Below are positions 36,129 through 45,758 of a DNA stretch of 45,758 bases, in pieces. The notes below the pieces were generated by a model that saw only the letters and a program-made list of their open reading frames with translations, was not told the origin of the DNA and made no database searches. Source of the DNA: an unicellular cyanobacterium SU3 (GTDB lineage Bacteria > Cyanobacteriota > Cyanobacteriia > Cyanobacteriales > Microcystaceae); the NCBI GenBank assembly GCA_002172675.1, contig NETF01000179.1, positions 1 to 45,758 on the forward strand, given 5' to 3'. The translations under genes were made by a program, and so were the position numbers. Numbering within the stretch: the first letter of the stretch is position 1; each line of letters begins with the position of its first letter.

Positions 36129-36537
36129 ACAAAATCTTACACAAGTTCTTTACGCAGTGGGAATTTTTTCACACTCCCTCAATTCATCATAGATATATCT
36201 GCTAAGAAAATGGGGTTAAGATTTCGTTATTTTTTTGAGAAATGATTACAATTTTTGATTTTTTTTTATCTTAAATTAGACTGTTTTATTTTTATCTCTA
36301 AACTGATTCTATGCTCTACTTTTTTGTTAGAGATTCATTATAACCATCACCCTCCTTAATTTCTGTCATATCTGATACCACAGGAATCATAAATATTTAA
36401 AATTCATAAGATTTTTTTAATAAGCAGGGATAAAGTTAAGGGCTTAGCATAAAGTTGAAAAAAAAGATAGATTATTGTAAAGTTTAATAAAAATAAGTTA
36501 AATTTAAAATTTAATATTTATATTTAGTCCATTTTCA
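36129..36537. other. Divergent intergenic region, no recognised content
   Basis: About 410 AT-rich bases between pgi and a membrane protein gene. There are several T and A runs but no convincing stem with a T tract, open frame or RNA gene. Promoters for both flanking genes should lie here; I cannot place them. Confidence 0.35.
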
Positions 36538-37173
36538 ATGAATTTATTACATCAAACGAAACCTATTTTAAGACGAAAGCAGAGGGATTTATATTGTCAA
36601 GAATATCAATCGTTAGTCAGTCTTTATCTAAAAATAGCAGGGAAAACCATATATTCTGGTCTATATAGCTGTTTAGATCAAGTTTGCCTCATCTGGGGGC
36701 TGATTGTAGCGGCTATCTTTGTAACGGCTCAATTTGCTCCGATCAGTTGGACAACTCAAGCGATTGCTTGGTCAATTTTAACCATAGCCGGAACCTTAGC
36801 CATGATGATCCTGACCCATTTTTGGGTCAAACAACGACAGCTTAATTGGATCTTGTACACCTGGGTTATTTTAATGGTGGGTGGTGTCACCTTAACTGAC
36901 TGCGGAATTTTCTTGGGATGGGGTCTTCTTCTCTCTAACCTATCTCATCTGTGGTTAGGGTTATGCAGTCTGGGGTACACAGTAACAGGGTTAGGCTTAA
37001 ATTCCCGTGCTTTATTATTAGTAGGATTAGGACATTTATTAGGGATTTTCATTTTGCCCCATGTCATGGGTTGGCAATTTTTAGCCACAGCCGTGATCAT
37101 GGTAGCTAGTTTATTGATGTTAGCAGAAACCCAATGGGATATTAATCTTTCCCAAGTTAACCAACAGAAGTGA
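36538..37173 (+). CDS. Hypothetical multi-pass membrane protein, 211 residues
   Basis: After a basic 45-residue N-terminus, about five or six hydrophobic segments follow, starting CLIWGLIVAAIFVTAQFAPI and ending QFLATAVIMVASLLMLA. The loops hold few conserved charged residues, so no transporter family is recognised. A HFWVKQRQLNW loop lies between helices 2 and 3. It is 87 bases upstream of sdhA on the same strand. It is not an SdhC/D-like haem anchor by pattern (no obvious paired His), but cyanobacterial Sdh anchors are poorly known, so that link is open. Confidence 0.75.
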   Translation: MNLLHQTKPILRRKQRDLYCQEYQSLVSLYLKIAGKTIYSGLYSCLDQVCLIWGLIVAAIFVTAQFAPISWTTQAIAWSILTIAGTLAMMILTHFWVKQRQLNWILYTWVILMVGGVTLTDCGIFLGWGLLLSNLSHLWLGLCSLGYTVTGLGLNSRALLLVGLGHLLGIFILPHVMGWQFLATAVIMVASLLMLAETQWDINLSQVNQQK

Positions 37174-37259
37174 ATTTATAAAATTTTAACGTTTCTTTGG
37201 GGGTGTTAGTCGCTCCATAAGTTAGAGTCAAAAATAGGAAAGCTCTAGCCTAGTAAAAG

Positions 37260-38987
37260 ATGTTAAAACATGATGTGGTCATTGTGGGCGGTGGTTTAGC
37301 GGGATCTCGCGCTGCCCTCGAAATAAAACGCCTTAACCCTAGTATTGATGTGGCTGTTGTTGCCAAAACTCACCCCATTCGATCGCACTCCGTCGCAGCC
37401 CAAGGAGGGATCGCTGCCAGCCTGAAAAATGTTGATTCTGAAGACAGTTGGGAGTCTCACGCCTTTGATACTGTCAAAGGTTCCGACTATTTAGCCGATC
37501 AAGATGCAGTGGCTTTACTCACCCAACAAGCCCCCGATGTTATTATCGACTTGGAACATTTAGGGGTGTTATTCTCCCGTTTAGACAATGGGAAAATTGC
37601 TCAACGGGCTTTCGGTGGCCATACCCATAACCGTACCTGTTATGCGGCGGATAAAACAGGCCATGCTATCCTCCATGAGTTGGTTAATAACCTACGACGC
37701 AACGGAGTCACTATTTATGACGAATGGTATGTGATGCAGTTGATCTACGAAGACGCAGAAGCCAAAGGCATCGTCATGTATCATATCGAAGATGGCACCC
37801 TAGAAATTATTCACAGTAAGGTAGTGATGTTAGCCACTGGGGGTTACGGACGGGTATTTAATACTACCTCAAATGATTTTGCTTCAACAGGGGACGGGTT
37901 AGCCATGTCAGCGTTAGCCGGTGTTCCCTTAGAAGACATGGAGTTTGTGCAGTTTCACCCCACTGGTTTATATCCCGTCGGTGTATTAATTTCTGAAGCA
38001 GTTAGAGGGGAAGGGGCTTATCTTATTAATAGCGAAGGACGGCGGTTTATGGAAGATTACGCCCCCTCACGCATGGAACTCGCCCCCCGTGACATCACCT
38101 CTCGCGCCATTACCCTAGAAATACGTGCCAGACGGGGTGTTTATCCGGATGGTAAACCAGGAGGTCCCTGTGTCTATTTAGACTTGCGCCACATGGGAGA
38201 AGAAAAGATTATGAGTCGGGTTCCCTTTTGTTGGGAAGAAGCACACCGTTTAGTGGGAGTTGATGCGGTTTATGAACCCATGCCGGTGCGGCCTACCGCC
38301 CATTATTGCATGGGCGGTATCCCCGTTAATACTCAAGGGAGAGTCAGGTTAAGTGGCGATCGCCTCACAGAAGGGTTTTTTGCAGCTGGCGAATGCGCTT
38401 GTGTTTCGGTTCACGGGGCCAACCGTTTGGGCAGTAATTCTTTATTAGAATGTGTGGTTTACGGCAAAATTACAGGGGAAAATATCGCTCATTATGTTAA
38501 GGATCGTAAGTTTTCTGAGTTTGATGAAGAGACTTATTTAACAGAAGCAAAACAGCGTATTTCTAGCTTGTTAAATAAAGAAGGAACCATTCGTATTGGG
38601 GCATTACGTCAACAGTTTCAAGACTCGATGGCCGAACATTGTGGGGTATTTCGGACAGAAGAATTAATGCAGGAAGGCATTAATAAAATTCAAGAATTTA
38701 AAGCGCAATATGACAACATCTATCTAGATGATAAAGACAGTTGTTGGAATACAGAATTAATTGAAGCGATGGAATTACGCAATATTATGGTGGTGGGTGA
38801 AATGATTTTAACCTCTGCTTTAAACCGTAAAGAAAGTCGTGGGGCCCATTCACGGGAAGATTATACAACACGAGATGATCCCAACTTTTTGAAACATACC
38901 TTAGCTTATTATTCTCCTGCTGGTTTAGACATTCAATATATGGATGTAATGATTGATATGTTTGAACCCAAAGAGCGCAAATATTAA
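37260..38987 (+). CDS. sdhA: Succinate dehydrogenase/fumarate reductase flavoprotein subunit
   Basis: Oxidises succinate to fumarate and passes electrons to the plastoquinone pool of thylakoid membranes in cyanobacteria. The FAD dinucleotide fold is [19 protein letters not shown] at the N-terminus, with the covalent-FAD His43 in [10 protein letters not shown]. The active site shows QFHPTG (about residues 231-236) and [11 protein letters not shown], with Arg277 as the proton donor. HCMGGIPV-type capping sequence is seen as [15 protein letters not shown]. Length is 575 residues. The iron-sulphur subunit SdhB is not next to it, which is normal for cyanobacteria. Confidence 0.94.
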   Translation: MLKHDVVIVGGGLAGSRAALEIKRLNPSIDVAVVAKTHPIRSHSVAAQGGIAASLKNVDSEDSWESHAFDTVKGSDYLADQDAVALLTQQAPDVIIDLEHLGVLFSRLDNGKIAQRAFGGHTHNRTCYAADKTGHAILHELVNNLRRNGVTIYDEWYVMQLIYEDAEAKGIVMYHIEDGTLEIIHSKVVMLATGGYGRVFNTTSNDFASTGDGLAMSALAGVPLEDMEFVQFHPTGLYPVGVLISEAVRGEGAYLINSEGRRFMEDYAPSRMELAPRDITSRAITLEIRARRGVYPDGKPGGPCVYLDLRHMGEEKIMSRVPFCWEEAHRLVGVDAVYEPMPVRPTAHYCMGGIPVNTQGRVRLSGDRLTEGFFAAGECACVSVHGANRLGSNSLLECVVYGKITGENIAHYVKDRKFSEFDEETYLTEAKQRISSLLNKEGTIRIGALRQQFQDSMAEHCGVFRTEELMQEGINKIQEFKAQYDNIYLDDKDSCWNTELIEAMELRNIMVVGEMILTSALNRKESRGAHSREDYTTRDDPNFLKHTLAYYSPAGLDIQYMDVMIDMFEPKERKY

Positions 38988-39089
38988 TGAATGAGGGATA
39001 ATGAGTAATTAATTACAGATTATTCATTGTCCTTTTTTTATAAATATGATAAGTTTAAAACTTTTCTTGTTTAAAATGGAGTTTTAACG

Positions 39090-39643
39090 ATGAAAATTTG
39101 GCGTATTCGCAATGATATAAAAAATTTTTCATCTATAAATTTTGTTAGTGATGACGGAGGTGAGTTACAATTTTGCCAGATTGGCCTTATTTTGAAGGAC
39201 AAAAATTGGGTAAATATTGGTCTTTTCCTTATAGAGGAAAATTACTAGAAGATAAACCTGTTGGTAATTTTGTAAATTTAGATTCAGGTCTATTATTTTG
39301 TGATAGTTATGCCCTTCTTAAACTTAAACCATATATTATCAAAGAAGTGGAAATTATCCCAACTAATGTAGATGGATTAGATTTGAACATTTTAAATCTA
39401 ATTAATCTTATTGATTGTTTAGATAAGGAAAAAAGTGTAATTGAGTATTTTGATGAAATTAAAGAAGGTATAATGGATGTAGAAGAATATGTTTTTAAAG
39501 AAGAATTATTAGAAAACGTAACACTTTTTAAACTACCTCAGCTTAGTCGTTCATCTATTTTTGGAACTAATCAATTTTATTCTAAAGTTAAAGAATATGG
39601 GCTAACTGGACTTAAGTTTGAACTTGTTTCTTCTACTCCTTAA
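39090..39643 (+). pseudogene. Imm11-type (DUF1629-like) immunity protein gene, frameshifted at a T run
   Basis: The upstream frame from an ATG at 39090 gives MKIWRIRNDIKNFSSINFVS, then DDGGELQF. The downstream frame from 39173 continues PDWPYFEGQKLGKYWSFPYR and runs to SRSSIFGTNQFYSKVKEYGL and TGLKFELV, the typical C-terminus of Imm11/DUF1629 immunity proteins. The two are one protein split by a single missing T in the run 39171-39174: five T would restore ELQFLPDWPYFEG. The downstream frame alone (156 residues) would need a TTG start inside the family's domain. It is either a dead gene or a sequencing error. Such proteins neutralise polymorphic toxins; no toxin gene is nearby. Confidence 0.7.
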
Positions 39644-40057
39644 CTAAAACATTTAATCTGAATATTACAAGTGATGATATTATAATTTACGAAGATCCTT
39701 ATTTTTACTATTATGTTGAAAAAATTAGGAGAAATAGCAACAGCAGACCATTAACTCATATCGCCTTCATCATACTTTTGCTGACTATTTCTTGTTAAAG
39801 TTAGCAACTGTTGACTTTTATATCGAGAAAATTGGTATTAAAGGACAACCCTTTAACACTTCTTAACCTTGTGATAACATAAGTAATTATATTGATTAAA
39901 ATAACTACAGGGGAGGGTTTATAGACATTTGTATCAAATTGAAAATTAAGTGATAGAAAAGAACTACTTTTGCTTTTCAATAAACTAAAAGGTCAAAAAC
40001 CTTGTGTGTCTAAAATAAATGACTCTCTCCTGTTCATCTTTCGTTGGAGGTAATAAT
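39644..40057. other. Intergenic region, possibly with gene debris
   Basis: About 410 AT-rich bases between the broken Imm11-type gene and the CHAD gene. Short frames occur, such as one reading ADYFLLKLATVDFYIEKIGI up to a stop near 39866, and MLKKLGEIATADH from 39713, but neither is recognisable. They could be remains of a former neighbour. No RNA gene or terminator is evident. Confidence 0.3.
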
Positions 40058-41113
40058 ATGAAATATGACTTAGGACACGAACCTAAAACCTTTGGAGATT
40101 GGGCTTATATAGCCGTTGCAACCCATTACGATAAATTCTTATCCCATGAAAATGGTGTATTAGAAGATAAAGATCCTGAAGAATTGCATCAAATGCGAGT
40201 AGGGATGCGACGTTTAAGAAGTACCATTAAGGGATTTTCAGCAGCTTTAGATTTACCTGAAAATGCCCAAGAAAAAAAAGTAGGAAAAATTGCCAAAACT
40301 TTAGGGAAACTAAGGGATTTAGATGTTTTAGAAGATAGTCTAAAAAAGAAATATTATCCTAATTTACCCAAAGATGAGCAAAAACAGTTAAAACAAGGTT
40401 TATCTAGTTTAGCTAAACAAAGAAAAAAAGTTTTTAAAACAGTAAAAAAGACTTTAAATAGTCAAAAATATGTTGATCTTAAACAAGGATTTGATGATTG
40501 GTTAAACAGTCCAAGTTATCATGATATTGCTCAAGTTTCCATTCATACCATTTTAGCTGATCTTCTCTTACCTGAAGTCAGTCAATTAATGTTACATCCT
40601 GGTTGGGTTATTGGGGTTAAATTTGAAGTAGGAAGCATCAATTTTCCTGAGAGTTTATCGAAAGAAGTAGTAGAATCTTTATTAGATAAAGAGGGATTAA
40701 TCTTACACGATTTACGAAAAGCAGCTAAACGAACTCGTTATAATATGGAATTGTTTACTCAGTTTTATGGAGAAGTGTATGAAAGTTATCTAAAAGATAT
40801 TAAACAGATACAAAGTATATTAGGAGATATACAAGATAGCTTTGTTTTAGTTGAGTTTCTTGATGAAGTTTTTGAAGACAATATTCTCAATGAAATGCCA
40901 ACTTTTACCAAGATTTTGCAAGAAACTCGTTATGAGAAGTGGCAAGAATGGGAAAAATTACAACAAAAATTCCTTGACAATAAAACCCGTAAAGATTTTC
41001 ATATCACAATTTTACAACCCTCTGTCATTCAATCTGAGATTGAAGAAAGTCAAGAAAATTCTAAAAAAGCGGTAGAAGTTGTCCCATCCAGCGATACTGC
41101 ATCAAATTCTTAA
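40058..41113 (+). CDS. CHAD domain protein
   Basis: A 351-residue alpha-helical protein of the CHAD family (conserved histidine alpha-helical domain), whose members bind inorganic polyphosphate through conserved His and basic residues. LHQMRVGMRRLRSTIKGF (about residues 42-59) and LHDLRKAAKRTRYNMELF (about 218-235) are the two halves of the paired-helix signature. The last 40 residues are a polar tail. The GGAGG site at 40046-40050 lies 7 bases before this ATG and decides the start; an ATG at 40019 would add 13 unlikely residues. It may localise to polyphosphate granules. Confidence 0.88.
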   Translation: MKYDLGHEPKTFGDWAYIAVATHYDKFLSHENGVLEDKDPEELHQMRVGMRRLRSTIKGFSAALDLPENAQEKKVGKIAKTLGKLRDLDVLEDSLKKKYYPNLPKDEQKQLKQGLSSLAKQRKKVFKTVKKTLNSQKYVDLKQGFDDWLNSPSYHDIAQVSIHTILADLLLPEVSQLMLHPGWVIGVKFEVGSINFPESLSKEVVESLLDKEGLILHDLRKAAKRTRYNMELFTQFYGEVYESYLKDIKQIQSILGDIQDSFVLVEFLDEVFEDNILNEMPTFTKILQETRYEKWQEWEKLQQKFLDNKTRKDFHITILQPSVIQSEIEESQENSKKAVEVVPSSDTASNS

Positions 41114-41287
41114 CCAGATTATCTTAATCAAGAGATAATCAATAGCACTACAAAAATAGATTAGACTATTTGAAAATGGTAAGATGTCTTACTCTTGTCC
41201 TCAAATATGGTATTCTAGAACTTGTGTAGTGCTATATTTTTCTGTTTAAAAAGTTATCATTGAGAGAAATTATTAAGGATAAAAATC

Positions 41288-41761
41288 ATGACTGAATCTA
41301 CTGAAAAAAGACTAAAAGAAAAACTAACCGAAGATATTAAACAAGCGATGAAAGCTAAGGATAAAATTCGCTTAGAGACAATTAGAAGTATTAAAAAAGT
41401 TATCCTAGAAAAAGAAGTCGAAGTACGACCAAAAGGACAAACAAAATTAACCCCAGAACAAGAATTAGAAGTATTAGCGCAACAAGCGAAACAACGCCGA
41501 GATTCCATTGAACAATATCGTCAAGGGGGTAGGGATGATTTAGCCGATAAAGAAGCCCAAGAATTAGCCATTATTGAAACCTATTTACCCCGTCAATTGT
41601 CTACAGAAGAAATTGAAGCCATTATTGACAACATTATTGAGTCAGTAGGGGCAACCTCCCCCAAAGATATGGGAAAAGTGATGGGACCTGCGATGAAGGA
41701 ATTAAAAGGCAAAGCAGGCGGTAAACAAGTCCAAGAAATCGTTAAAGCCAAATTAAACTAA
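41288..41761 (+). CDS. GatB/YqeY domain protein
   Basis: A 157-residue YqeY family protein, related to the tail domain of the GatB subunit of tRNA-dependent amidotransferase. The start, LKEKLTEDIKQAMKAKDKIR, and the AKQRRDSIEQYRQGGRDDLA segment are diagnostic, as is the C-terminal MGKVMGPAMKELKGKAGGKQ. It probably binds tRNA or a tRNA enzyme in the cytoplasm; no catalytic site is known. It follows the CHAD gene by 174 bases and precedes the psbD leader region. Confidence 0.92.
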   Translation: MTESTEKRLKEKLTEDIKQAMKAKDKIRLETIRSIKKVILEKEVEVRPKGQTKLTPEQELEVLAQQAKQRRDSIEQYRQGGRDDLADKEAQELAIIETYLPRQLSTEEIEAIIDNIIESVGATSPKDMGKVMGPAMKELKGKAGGKQVQEIVKAKLN

Positions 41762-42265
41762 GCATAAGGAAATGAAAGTTAGACGAAATCTTATCTAACC
41801 CTGATGTTAGTGCCAGGGGATTCTTAAGATTTGCTTTATGAATCCCCCTAAACCCAGAGAAAAACGCATTTTAAGCGTTAAATTCTGGGATTGATAGACA
41901 TAAATTCATAGGGATCATCCGAAAAATCTTGGGTAAATTATGAGACAAGATGTGTCAAATTGTAAATTTTTTGCTAATAATAGTCTAAAGATAGCGAAAA
42001 GCGCAGTTTACCTCGAACAAGGAAATTCCCCAAAGTTTGGGAGAAAATTGTGCTAGTTTAAGAAATGTTAATGATCCCCTAACTCCAATCCCGAAGTTAG
42101 TTCACGGATCTGACATCGCTTACCAAAAGAGCCGATTCAGTCAAACTGATAGGCACTCTCTAGGTCGCACCCTATAAGAAAATGGGACAATATGACCTAA
42201 ACTAGATAAAACAAACGTTAAGAAATCTTGCCGTTGATTTCAGTTAAGCAAGAGGATTGGATTCT
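41762..42265 (+). promoter_or_regulatory. Hairpin-rich upstream region and probable leader of psbD-psbC
   Basis: About 500 bases with several stems: GTTAGA/TCTAAC (about 41778-41798), GGGGATTC/GAATCCCC (41816-41823 with 41840-41847), and a nested CCCAGA...TCTGGG around AACGC/GCGTT (about 41853-41892). Shorter stems lie near 42020-42050. The first stems may terminate the YqeY transcript (no clean T tract) or form part of a long psbD leader. Long, light-responsive leaders are known for cyanobacterial psb genes; regulation here is inferred only. The psbD ribosome site is AGAGG at 42251-42255. Confidence 0.5.
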
Positions 42266-43321
42266 ATGACTATTGCAGTCGGACGCGCACCACAAAGAGG
42301 ATGGTTCGATGTCCTCGATGACTGGTTAAAACGCGATCGCTTTGTTTTCGTCGGTTGGTCTGGTTTATTACTCTTCCCCTGTGCTTACCTAGCACTCGGT
42401 GGTTGGTTAACCGGAACCACCTTTGTAACTTCTTGGTACACCCATGGCTTAGCCAGTTCCTACCTAGAAGGATGTAACTTCTTAACCGTAGCGGTATCTT
42501 CCCCCGCTAACGCCTTCGGACACTCCTTACTATTCCTCTGGGGACCAGAAGCCCAAGGAGACTTTACCCGTTGGTGTCAAATCGGTGGTTTATGGACATT
42601 TGTTGCTCTTCACGGAGCATTTGGACTGATTGGCTTCATGTTACGTCAGTTTGAGATTGCTCGTCTGGTGGGTATCCGTCCTTACAACGCCATCGCTTTC
42701 TCTGCCCCTATTGCGGTATTCGTCAGTGTATTCTTGATGTATCCTCTAGGACAGTCTAGCTGGTTCTTCGGTCCTAGCTTTGGCGTGGCCGGAATTTTCC
42801 GTTTCATCTTATTTTTACAAGGGTTCCACAACTGGACACTGAACCCCTTCCACATGATGGGAGTCGCCGGTGTTCTTGGTGGTGCTTTACTGTGTGCCAT
42901 TCACGGTGCAACCGTAGAAAATACCTTGTTTGAAGACGGTGAGCAAGCGAACACCTTCCGCGCCTTTGAACCCACCCAAGCAGAAGAAACCTATTCTATG
43001 GTGACAGCAAACCGTTTCTGGTCACAGATTTTCGGTATTGCCTTCTCCAACAAACGTTGGTTACACTTCTTCATGCTATTCGTACCCGTAACTGGGTTAT
43101 GGATGAGTGCAATTGGTATCGTTGGTTTAGCCTTAAACTTACGAGCTTATGACTTTGTGTCTCAAGAATTACGGGCAGCAGAAGACCCCGAATTTGAGAC
43201 ATTCTACACCAAAAACATTTTATTAAACGAAGGTCTGCGAGCTTGGATGGCTCCCCAAGACCAACCCCACCAAAACTTTGTATTCCCTGAGGAGGTACTG
43301 CCCCGTGGTAACGCTCTCTAA
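42266..43321 (+). CDS. psbD: Photosystem II D2 protein
   Basis: D2 pairs with D1 to carry P680, pheophytin, the non-haem iron and plastoquinone QA. The protein from this ATG begins [20 protein letters not shown], the standard D2 start, and has 351 residues; a TTG nine bases earlier is rejected. Five transmembrane helices, the [20 protein letters not shown] segment with the chlorophyll and iron His ligands (about residues 186-214), and the end [11 protein letters not shown] are all present. It overlaps psbC by 17 bases and is co-transcribed with it. Confidence 0.98.
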   Translation: MTIAVGRAPQRGWFDVLDDWLKRDRFVFVGWSGLLLFPCAYLALGGWLTGTTFVTSWYTHGLASSYLEGCNFLTVAVSSPANAFGHSLLFLWGPEAQGDFTRWCQIGGLWTFVALHGAFGLIGFMLRQFEIARLVGIRPYNAIAFSAPIAVFVSVFLMYPLGQSSWFFGPSFGVAGIFRFILFLQGFHNWTLNPFHMMGVAGVLGGALLCAIHGATVENTLFEDGEQANTFRAFEPTQAEETYSMVTANRFWSQIFGIAFSNKRWLHFFMLFVPVTGLWMSAIGIVGLALNLRAYDFVSQELRAAEDPEFETFYTKNILLNEGLRAWMAPQDQPHQNFVFPEEVLPRGNAL

Positions 43322-44681
43322 TGTTGCCAGTGGTCGTGACCTGGAATCTACCGGTTTCGCGTGGTGGTCAGGCAATGCTCGTCTGATCAACCTCTCCGGT
43401 AAGCTTTTAGGCGCTCACGTCGCTCACGCTGGTTTAATCGTATTCTGGGCAGGGGCTATGACCCTGTTTGAAACCGCCCACTTTATTCCCGAAAAGCCCA
43501 TGTACGAACAGGGCTTAATTCTCCTTCCCCACATTGCCACCCTCGGTTGGGGTATCGGCCCTGGTGGTGAAGTAATTGATACTTTCCCCTTCTTCGTTGT
43601 GGGAGTATTACACTTAATCTCTTCTGCCGTTCTTGGTTTCGGTGGTATTTACCACGCCTTAAGAGGACCTGAAACCTTAGAAGAGTATTCCAGTTTCTTT
43701 GGTTATGACTGGAAAGATAAGAACCAAATGACCAATATTATTGGTTATCACCTCATTATTTTAGGATGCGGTGCGCTGTTACTCGTGTTCAAAGCCATGT
43801 TCTTTGGCGGTGTCTATGACACTTGGGCGCCGGGTGGCGGAGATGTGCGTGTGATTACTAACCCCACCCTCAACCCTGCTATTATTTTCGGCTATCTGCT
43901 GAAAGCTCCTTTCGGGGGAGAAGGTTGGATTGTTGGTGTGGACAACATGGAAGATATTATCGGTGGCCACATCTGGGTTGGCCTCATTTGTATCTTCGGT
44001 GGTATCTGGCACATTTTAACCAAGCCTTTCGGTTGGGCCCGTCGTGCTTTCATCTGGTCTGGTGAAGCTTACCTTTCCTACAGTTTAGGTGCATTGTCCT
44101 TAATGGGCTTCATCGCCTCTGTAATGGTTTGGTACAACAACACCGCTTATCCCAGTGAATTTTACGGCCCTACCGGTATGGAAGCGTCTCAGTCTCAAGC
44201 ATTCACCTTCTTGGTGCGTGACCAAAGAATGGGAGCTAACATCGGTTCTGCTCAAGGTCCTACCGGCTTAGGTAAGTATTTAATGCGTTCTCCCACTGGT
44301 GAAATCATCTTCGGTGGTGAAACCATGCGTTTCTGGGACTTCCGTGGTCCTTGGTTAGAGCCTTTACGTGGGCCTAACGGTTTAGATTTAGATAAATTAA
44401 GAAACGATATTCAGCCCTGGCAAATTCGTCGTGCTGCTGAATATATGACCCATGCACCTTTAGGGTCTTTAAACTCTGTGGGTGGGGTTATCACTGACGT
44501 TAACTCCTTTAACTATGTATCTCCCCGTGCATGGTTAGCAACTTCTCACTTTACTCTCGGTTTCTTCTTCCTCGTTGGTCACTTATGGCACGCTGGACGT
44601 GCGCGAGCGGCCGCTGCTGGATTTGAGAAAGGAATTGATCGTGAGACTGAACCTGTACTCGCTATGCCTGATCTTGACTAA
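43305..44681 (+). CDS. psbC: Photosystem II CP43 chlorophyll protein
   Basis: Inner antenna of photosystem II, binding about 13 chlorophylls and giving a ligand to the Mn4CaO5 cluster. The GTG at 43305 starts [20 protein letters not shown]. This is the classic psbC GTG start, which overlaps psbD by 17 bases and has GAGGAGG 9 bases upstream. The longer frame from 43278 is rejected because it adds residues not in the family. Six membrane helices, the large lumenal loop with [20 protein letters not shown] (Glu/Arg near the Mn cluster), and the end [13 protein letters not shown] are present. Length is 458 residues. Confidence 0.98.
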   Translation: MVTLSNVASGRDLESTGFAWWSGNARLINLSGKLLGAHVAHAGLIVFWAGAMTLFETAHFIPEKPMYEQGLILLPHIATLGWGIGPGGEVIDTFPFFVVGVLHLISSAVLGFGGIYHALRGPETLEEYSSFFGYDWKDKNQMTNIIGYHLIILGCGALLLVFKAMFFGGVYDTWAPGGGDVRVITNPTLNPAIIFGYLLKAPFGGEGWIVGVDNMEDIIGGHIWVGLICIFGGIWHILTKPFGWARRAFIWSGEAYLSYSLGALSLMGFIASVMVWYNNTAYPSEFYGPTGMEASQSQAFTFLVRDQRMGANIGSAQGPTGLGKYLMRSPTGEIIFGGETMRFWDFRGPWLEPLRGPNGLDLDKLRNDIQPWQIRRAAEYMTHAPLGSLNSVGGVITDVNSFNYVSPRAWLATSHFTLGFFFLVGHLWHAGRARAAAAGFEKGIDRETEPVLAMPDLD

Positions 44682-44704
44682 GATTTAGGTTATAAAACTT
44701 TAAT

Positions 44705-44740
44705 AACCCTACCCTAAACATACTTGGGTGGGGTTTTTTC
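44705..44740 (+). terminator. Terminator of the psbDC operon
   Basis: AACCCTACCC (44705-44714) pairs with GGGTGGGGTT (44726-44735), allowing one G-U pair, and a T tract follows at once. It lies about 25 bases past the psbC stop. Confidence 0.88.
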
Positions 44741-44932
44741 TTTTTAAGATTAACAAAATGTTAGCAGAAATTCTAAATGAAATTTGAGCTAGAATAAAAA
44801 AATTCTATTAATTAATATTTTACTAATGAATATTTATCTTACTCAACAAGTAGATTTTGCTAATCAAATTAACGTCAATCTTGAGATTCGTAATAGGCAA
44901 AGCTGACTGACTGACAAAAGATCCCTGAGTAA

Positions 44933-44981
44933 GTTGGGTTGAGTGAGCGAAACCCAACAGTGGCAATAGTTATGTTGGGTT
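44933..44981. repeat. GTTGGGTT/AACCCAAC repeat cluster
   Basis: GTTGGGTT (44933-44940) pairs with AACCCAAC (44951-44958), and a further direct copy lies at 44974-44981, right before the GTG of the truncated phosphotransferase gene. Such GTTGGGTT palindromes are scattered in many cyanobacterial genomes. The copy here may mark the point where the gene's 5' end was replaced. Confidence 0.6.
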
Positions 44982-44987
44982 ACTCGA

Positions 44988-45638
44988 GTGATAAAATATG
45001 CAACACTTGCTGAAGCCAAATTAGCAGCAAAGGAATGGGGTGGAATACCAGAAACAGTCAAACATATCAGCAATTCTGGAAGTTCGGTGTTTTGCTTTCA
45101 GGACTCGAAAAACTCCTGGAAAATTTTACGGCTTACAGATGCTACTTTTCGTACTTACGAAGAAGTACAGGCAGAACTGGAATTTCTTTCTTACTTAAAA
45201 GAATGTTCTCTAAACATAGCATACGGAATTCCCGCTAAACAAGGCTCCCTGTTAACTGAACTTGCTACTCAAGCAGGAGTATTCATCTGTTCCGTGCTTT
45301 CCTATATCGAAGGTGTTTACGTTGAAGAAAGTTCACAGCATTGGCATAAAAAATTCTTTCGTGAATGGGGCAGAAGTCTAGCTTCTATTCACCAGGCTTC
45401 CCAAGGATATAATCCCTCCGCAACAACTCCCAAACCCTGGATTTGGAGTGAGGAAATACTTCTTAGACAGGCAGATCAATTACTACCCCCAGATGATTTT
45501 ATTTCCAGACAAGAGTATCGAAAAGTTCTAGATCTTTGCCACAGCCTGGAAAAGTCGCCAGAAACTTTTGGCGTGATTCACGCCGACTATGGCCCCCAAA
45601 ATTTCCGTTACAATCCAGCCACAGGTGAAATTCAGTAG
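44988..45638 (+). pseudogene. Aminoglycoside phosphotransferase (APH) family kinase-like gene, truncated at the 3' end
   Basis: A 216-codon frame of the APH/choline-kinase fold. HISNSGSSVFCFQDSKNSWK (about residues 25-44) is the nucleotide-binding loop and strand with a Lys-containing motif, and VIHADYGPQNFRYN (about 195-208) is the catalytic loop with Asp199 and Asn204. The frame stops at once after TGEIQ, where family members have ITAIDFD with the Mg-binding Asp, and the downstream bases do not restore it. So the last 80-100 residues are missing and activity is unlikely. The start is a GTG at the edge of a repeat, so the 5' end may also be altered. The substrate is unknown; this does not imply drug resistance. 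Confidence 0.75.
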
Positions 45639-45758
45639 ATCACAAACTCAGTTTCAGAGAGGCGAAACGTTAATCTGCGATCGCCAATTTACGTTGAAAC
45701 AGCCCAAAAAACCTCCTTAAACATAAGTTTGTTTTATATAATAGAAGATTGGACTTAA

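Noticed and set aside
42257-42265. Upstream TTG start for psbD adding three residues
   Set aside because: D2 universally begins MTIAVGR, encoded from the ATG at 42266.
43278-43304. Upstream ATG for psbC adding nine residues
   Set aside because: The known GTG start overlapping psbD has a GAGGAGG site just upstream; the extra residues are not in the family.
44826-44906. 26-codon frame after psbC (MNIYLTQQVDFANQINVN)
   Set aside because: Too short, no ribosome site, no hydrophobic helix or family pattern; treated as chance or debris.

Overview
The window is chromosomal DNA of a cyanobacterium, most likely a unicellular marine Crocosphaera/Cyanothece-type strain. The evidence is the start of psbA (D1) at the left edge and the overlapping psbD-psbC pair at the right, a group 2 sigma factor, a YggT/Ycf19 protein, a plant-type ferredoxin, an HpsL-like protein, low overall GC, and at least 18 copies of the HIP1 octamer GCGATCGC, which mark cyanobacterial chromosomes. 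The genus is inference; the phylum is not in doubt. I saw no tRNA, rRNA, CRISPR array, intact transposase or prophage.

Layout. 1-7.9 kb is housekeeping: psbA (partial), clpP, a CNNM-CBS membrane protein, a sigma factor, YggT, a PPOX flavoprotein, TldE/PmbA and a 2Fe-2S ferredoxin, with three very short single-helix membrane protein genes between them (2267-2407, 4979-5092, 5695-5787). 7.9-14.4 kb holds an HTH-NACHT NTPase of the bacterial NLR-like type, facing away from a hybrid histidine kinase and response regulator operon. 14.4-14.8 kb is a GC-rich chain of hairpins ending in an intrinsic terminator: an orphan structured RNA. 15.3-16.6 kb is a HEAT-repeat protein overlapping ubiX. 16.8-21.7 kb is a more accessory stretch: a NERD nuclease/UvrD-like helicase with a pentapeptide-repeat tail, SelO, a broken adenylate kinase remnant and a second pentapeptide-repeat protein.

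21.7-31.8 kb holds an HpsL-like polysaccharide protein, a small transaldolase, a DHH-CBS-tRNA nucleotidyltransferase, an NlpC/P60 endopeptidase, a GNAT enzyme, a histidine kinase with a degraded ATPase domain next to Sua5/YrdC, and an exported TPR protein. 32.0-34.5 kb is a small accessory patch: truncated DUF433 antitoxin, coiled-coil protein, RelBE-type toxin-antitoxin pair and two Uma2 nucleases. 34.5-41.8 kb returns to metabolism with pgi, a membrane protein, sdhA, a frameshifted Imm11-type gene, a CHAD protein and a GatB/YqeY protein. The psbDC operon follows a 500-base hairpin-rich leader, and the window closes with a truncated aminoglycoside-phosphotransferase-like gene.

The best leads are the orphan RNA at about 14.49-14.77 kb (possibly an ORF-less HEARO/omega-RNA relative, untested), the HTH-NACHT protein, and the nuclease-helicase-pentapeptide fusion. 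Genes broken by point changes (adenylate kinase, Imm11-like, DUF433) and the truncated APH gene show ongoing decay of accessory loci between stable photosynthesis genes. Many small features rest on reading alone.
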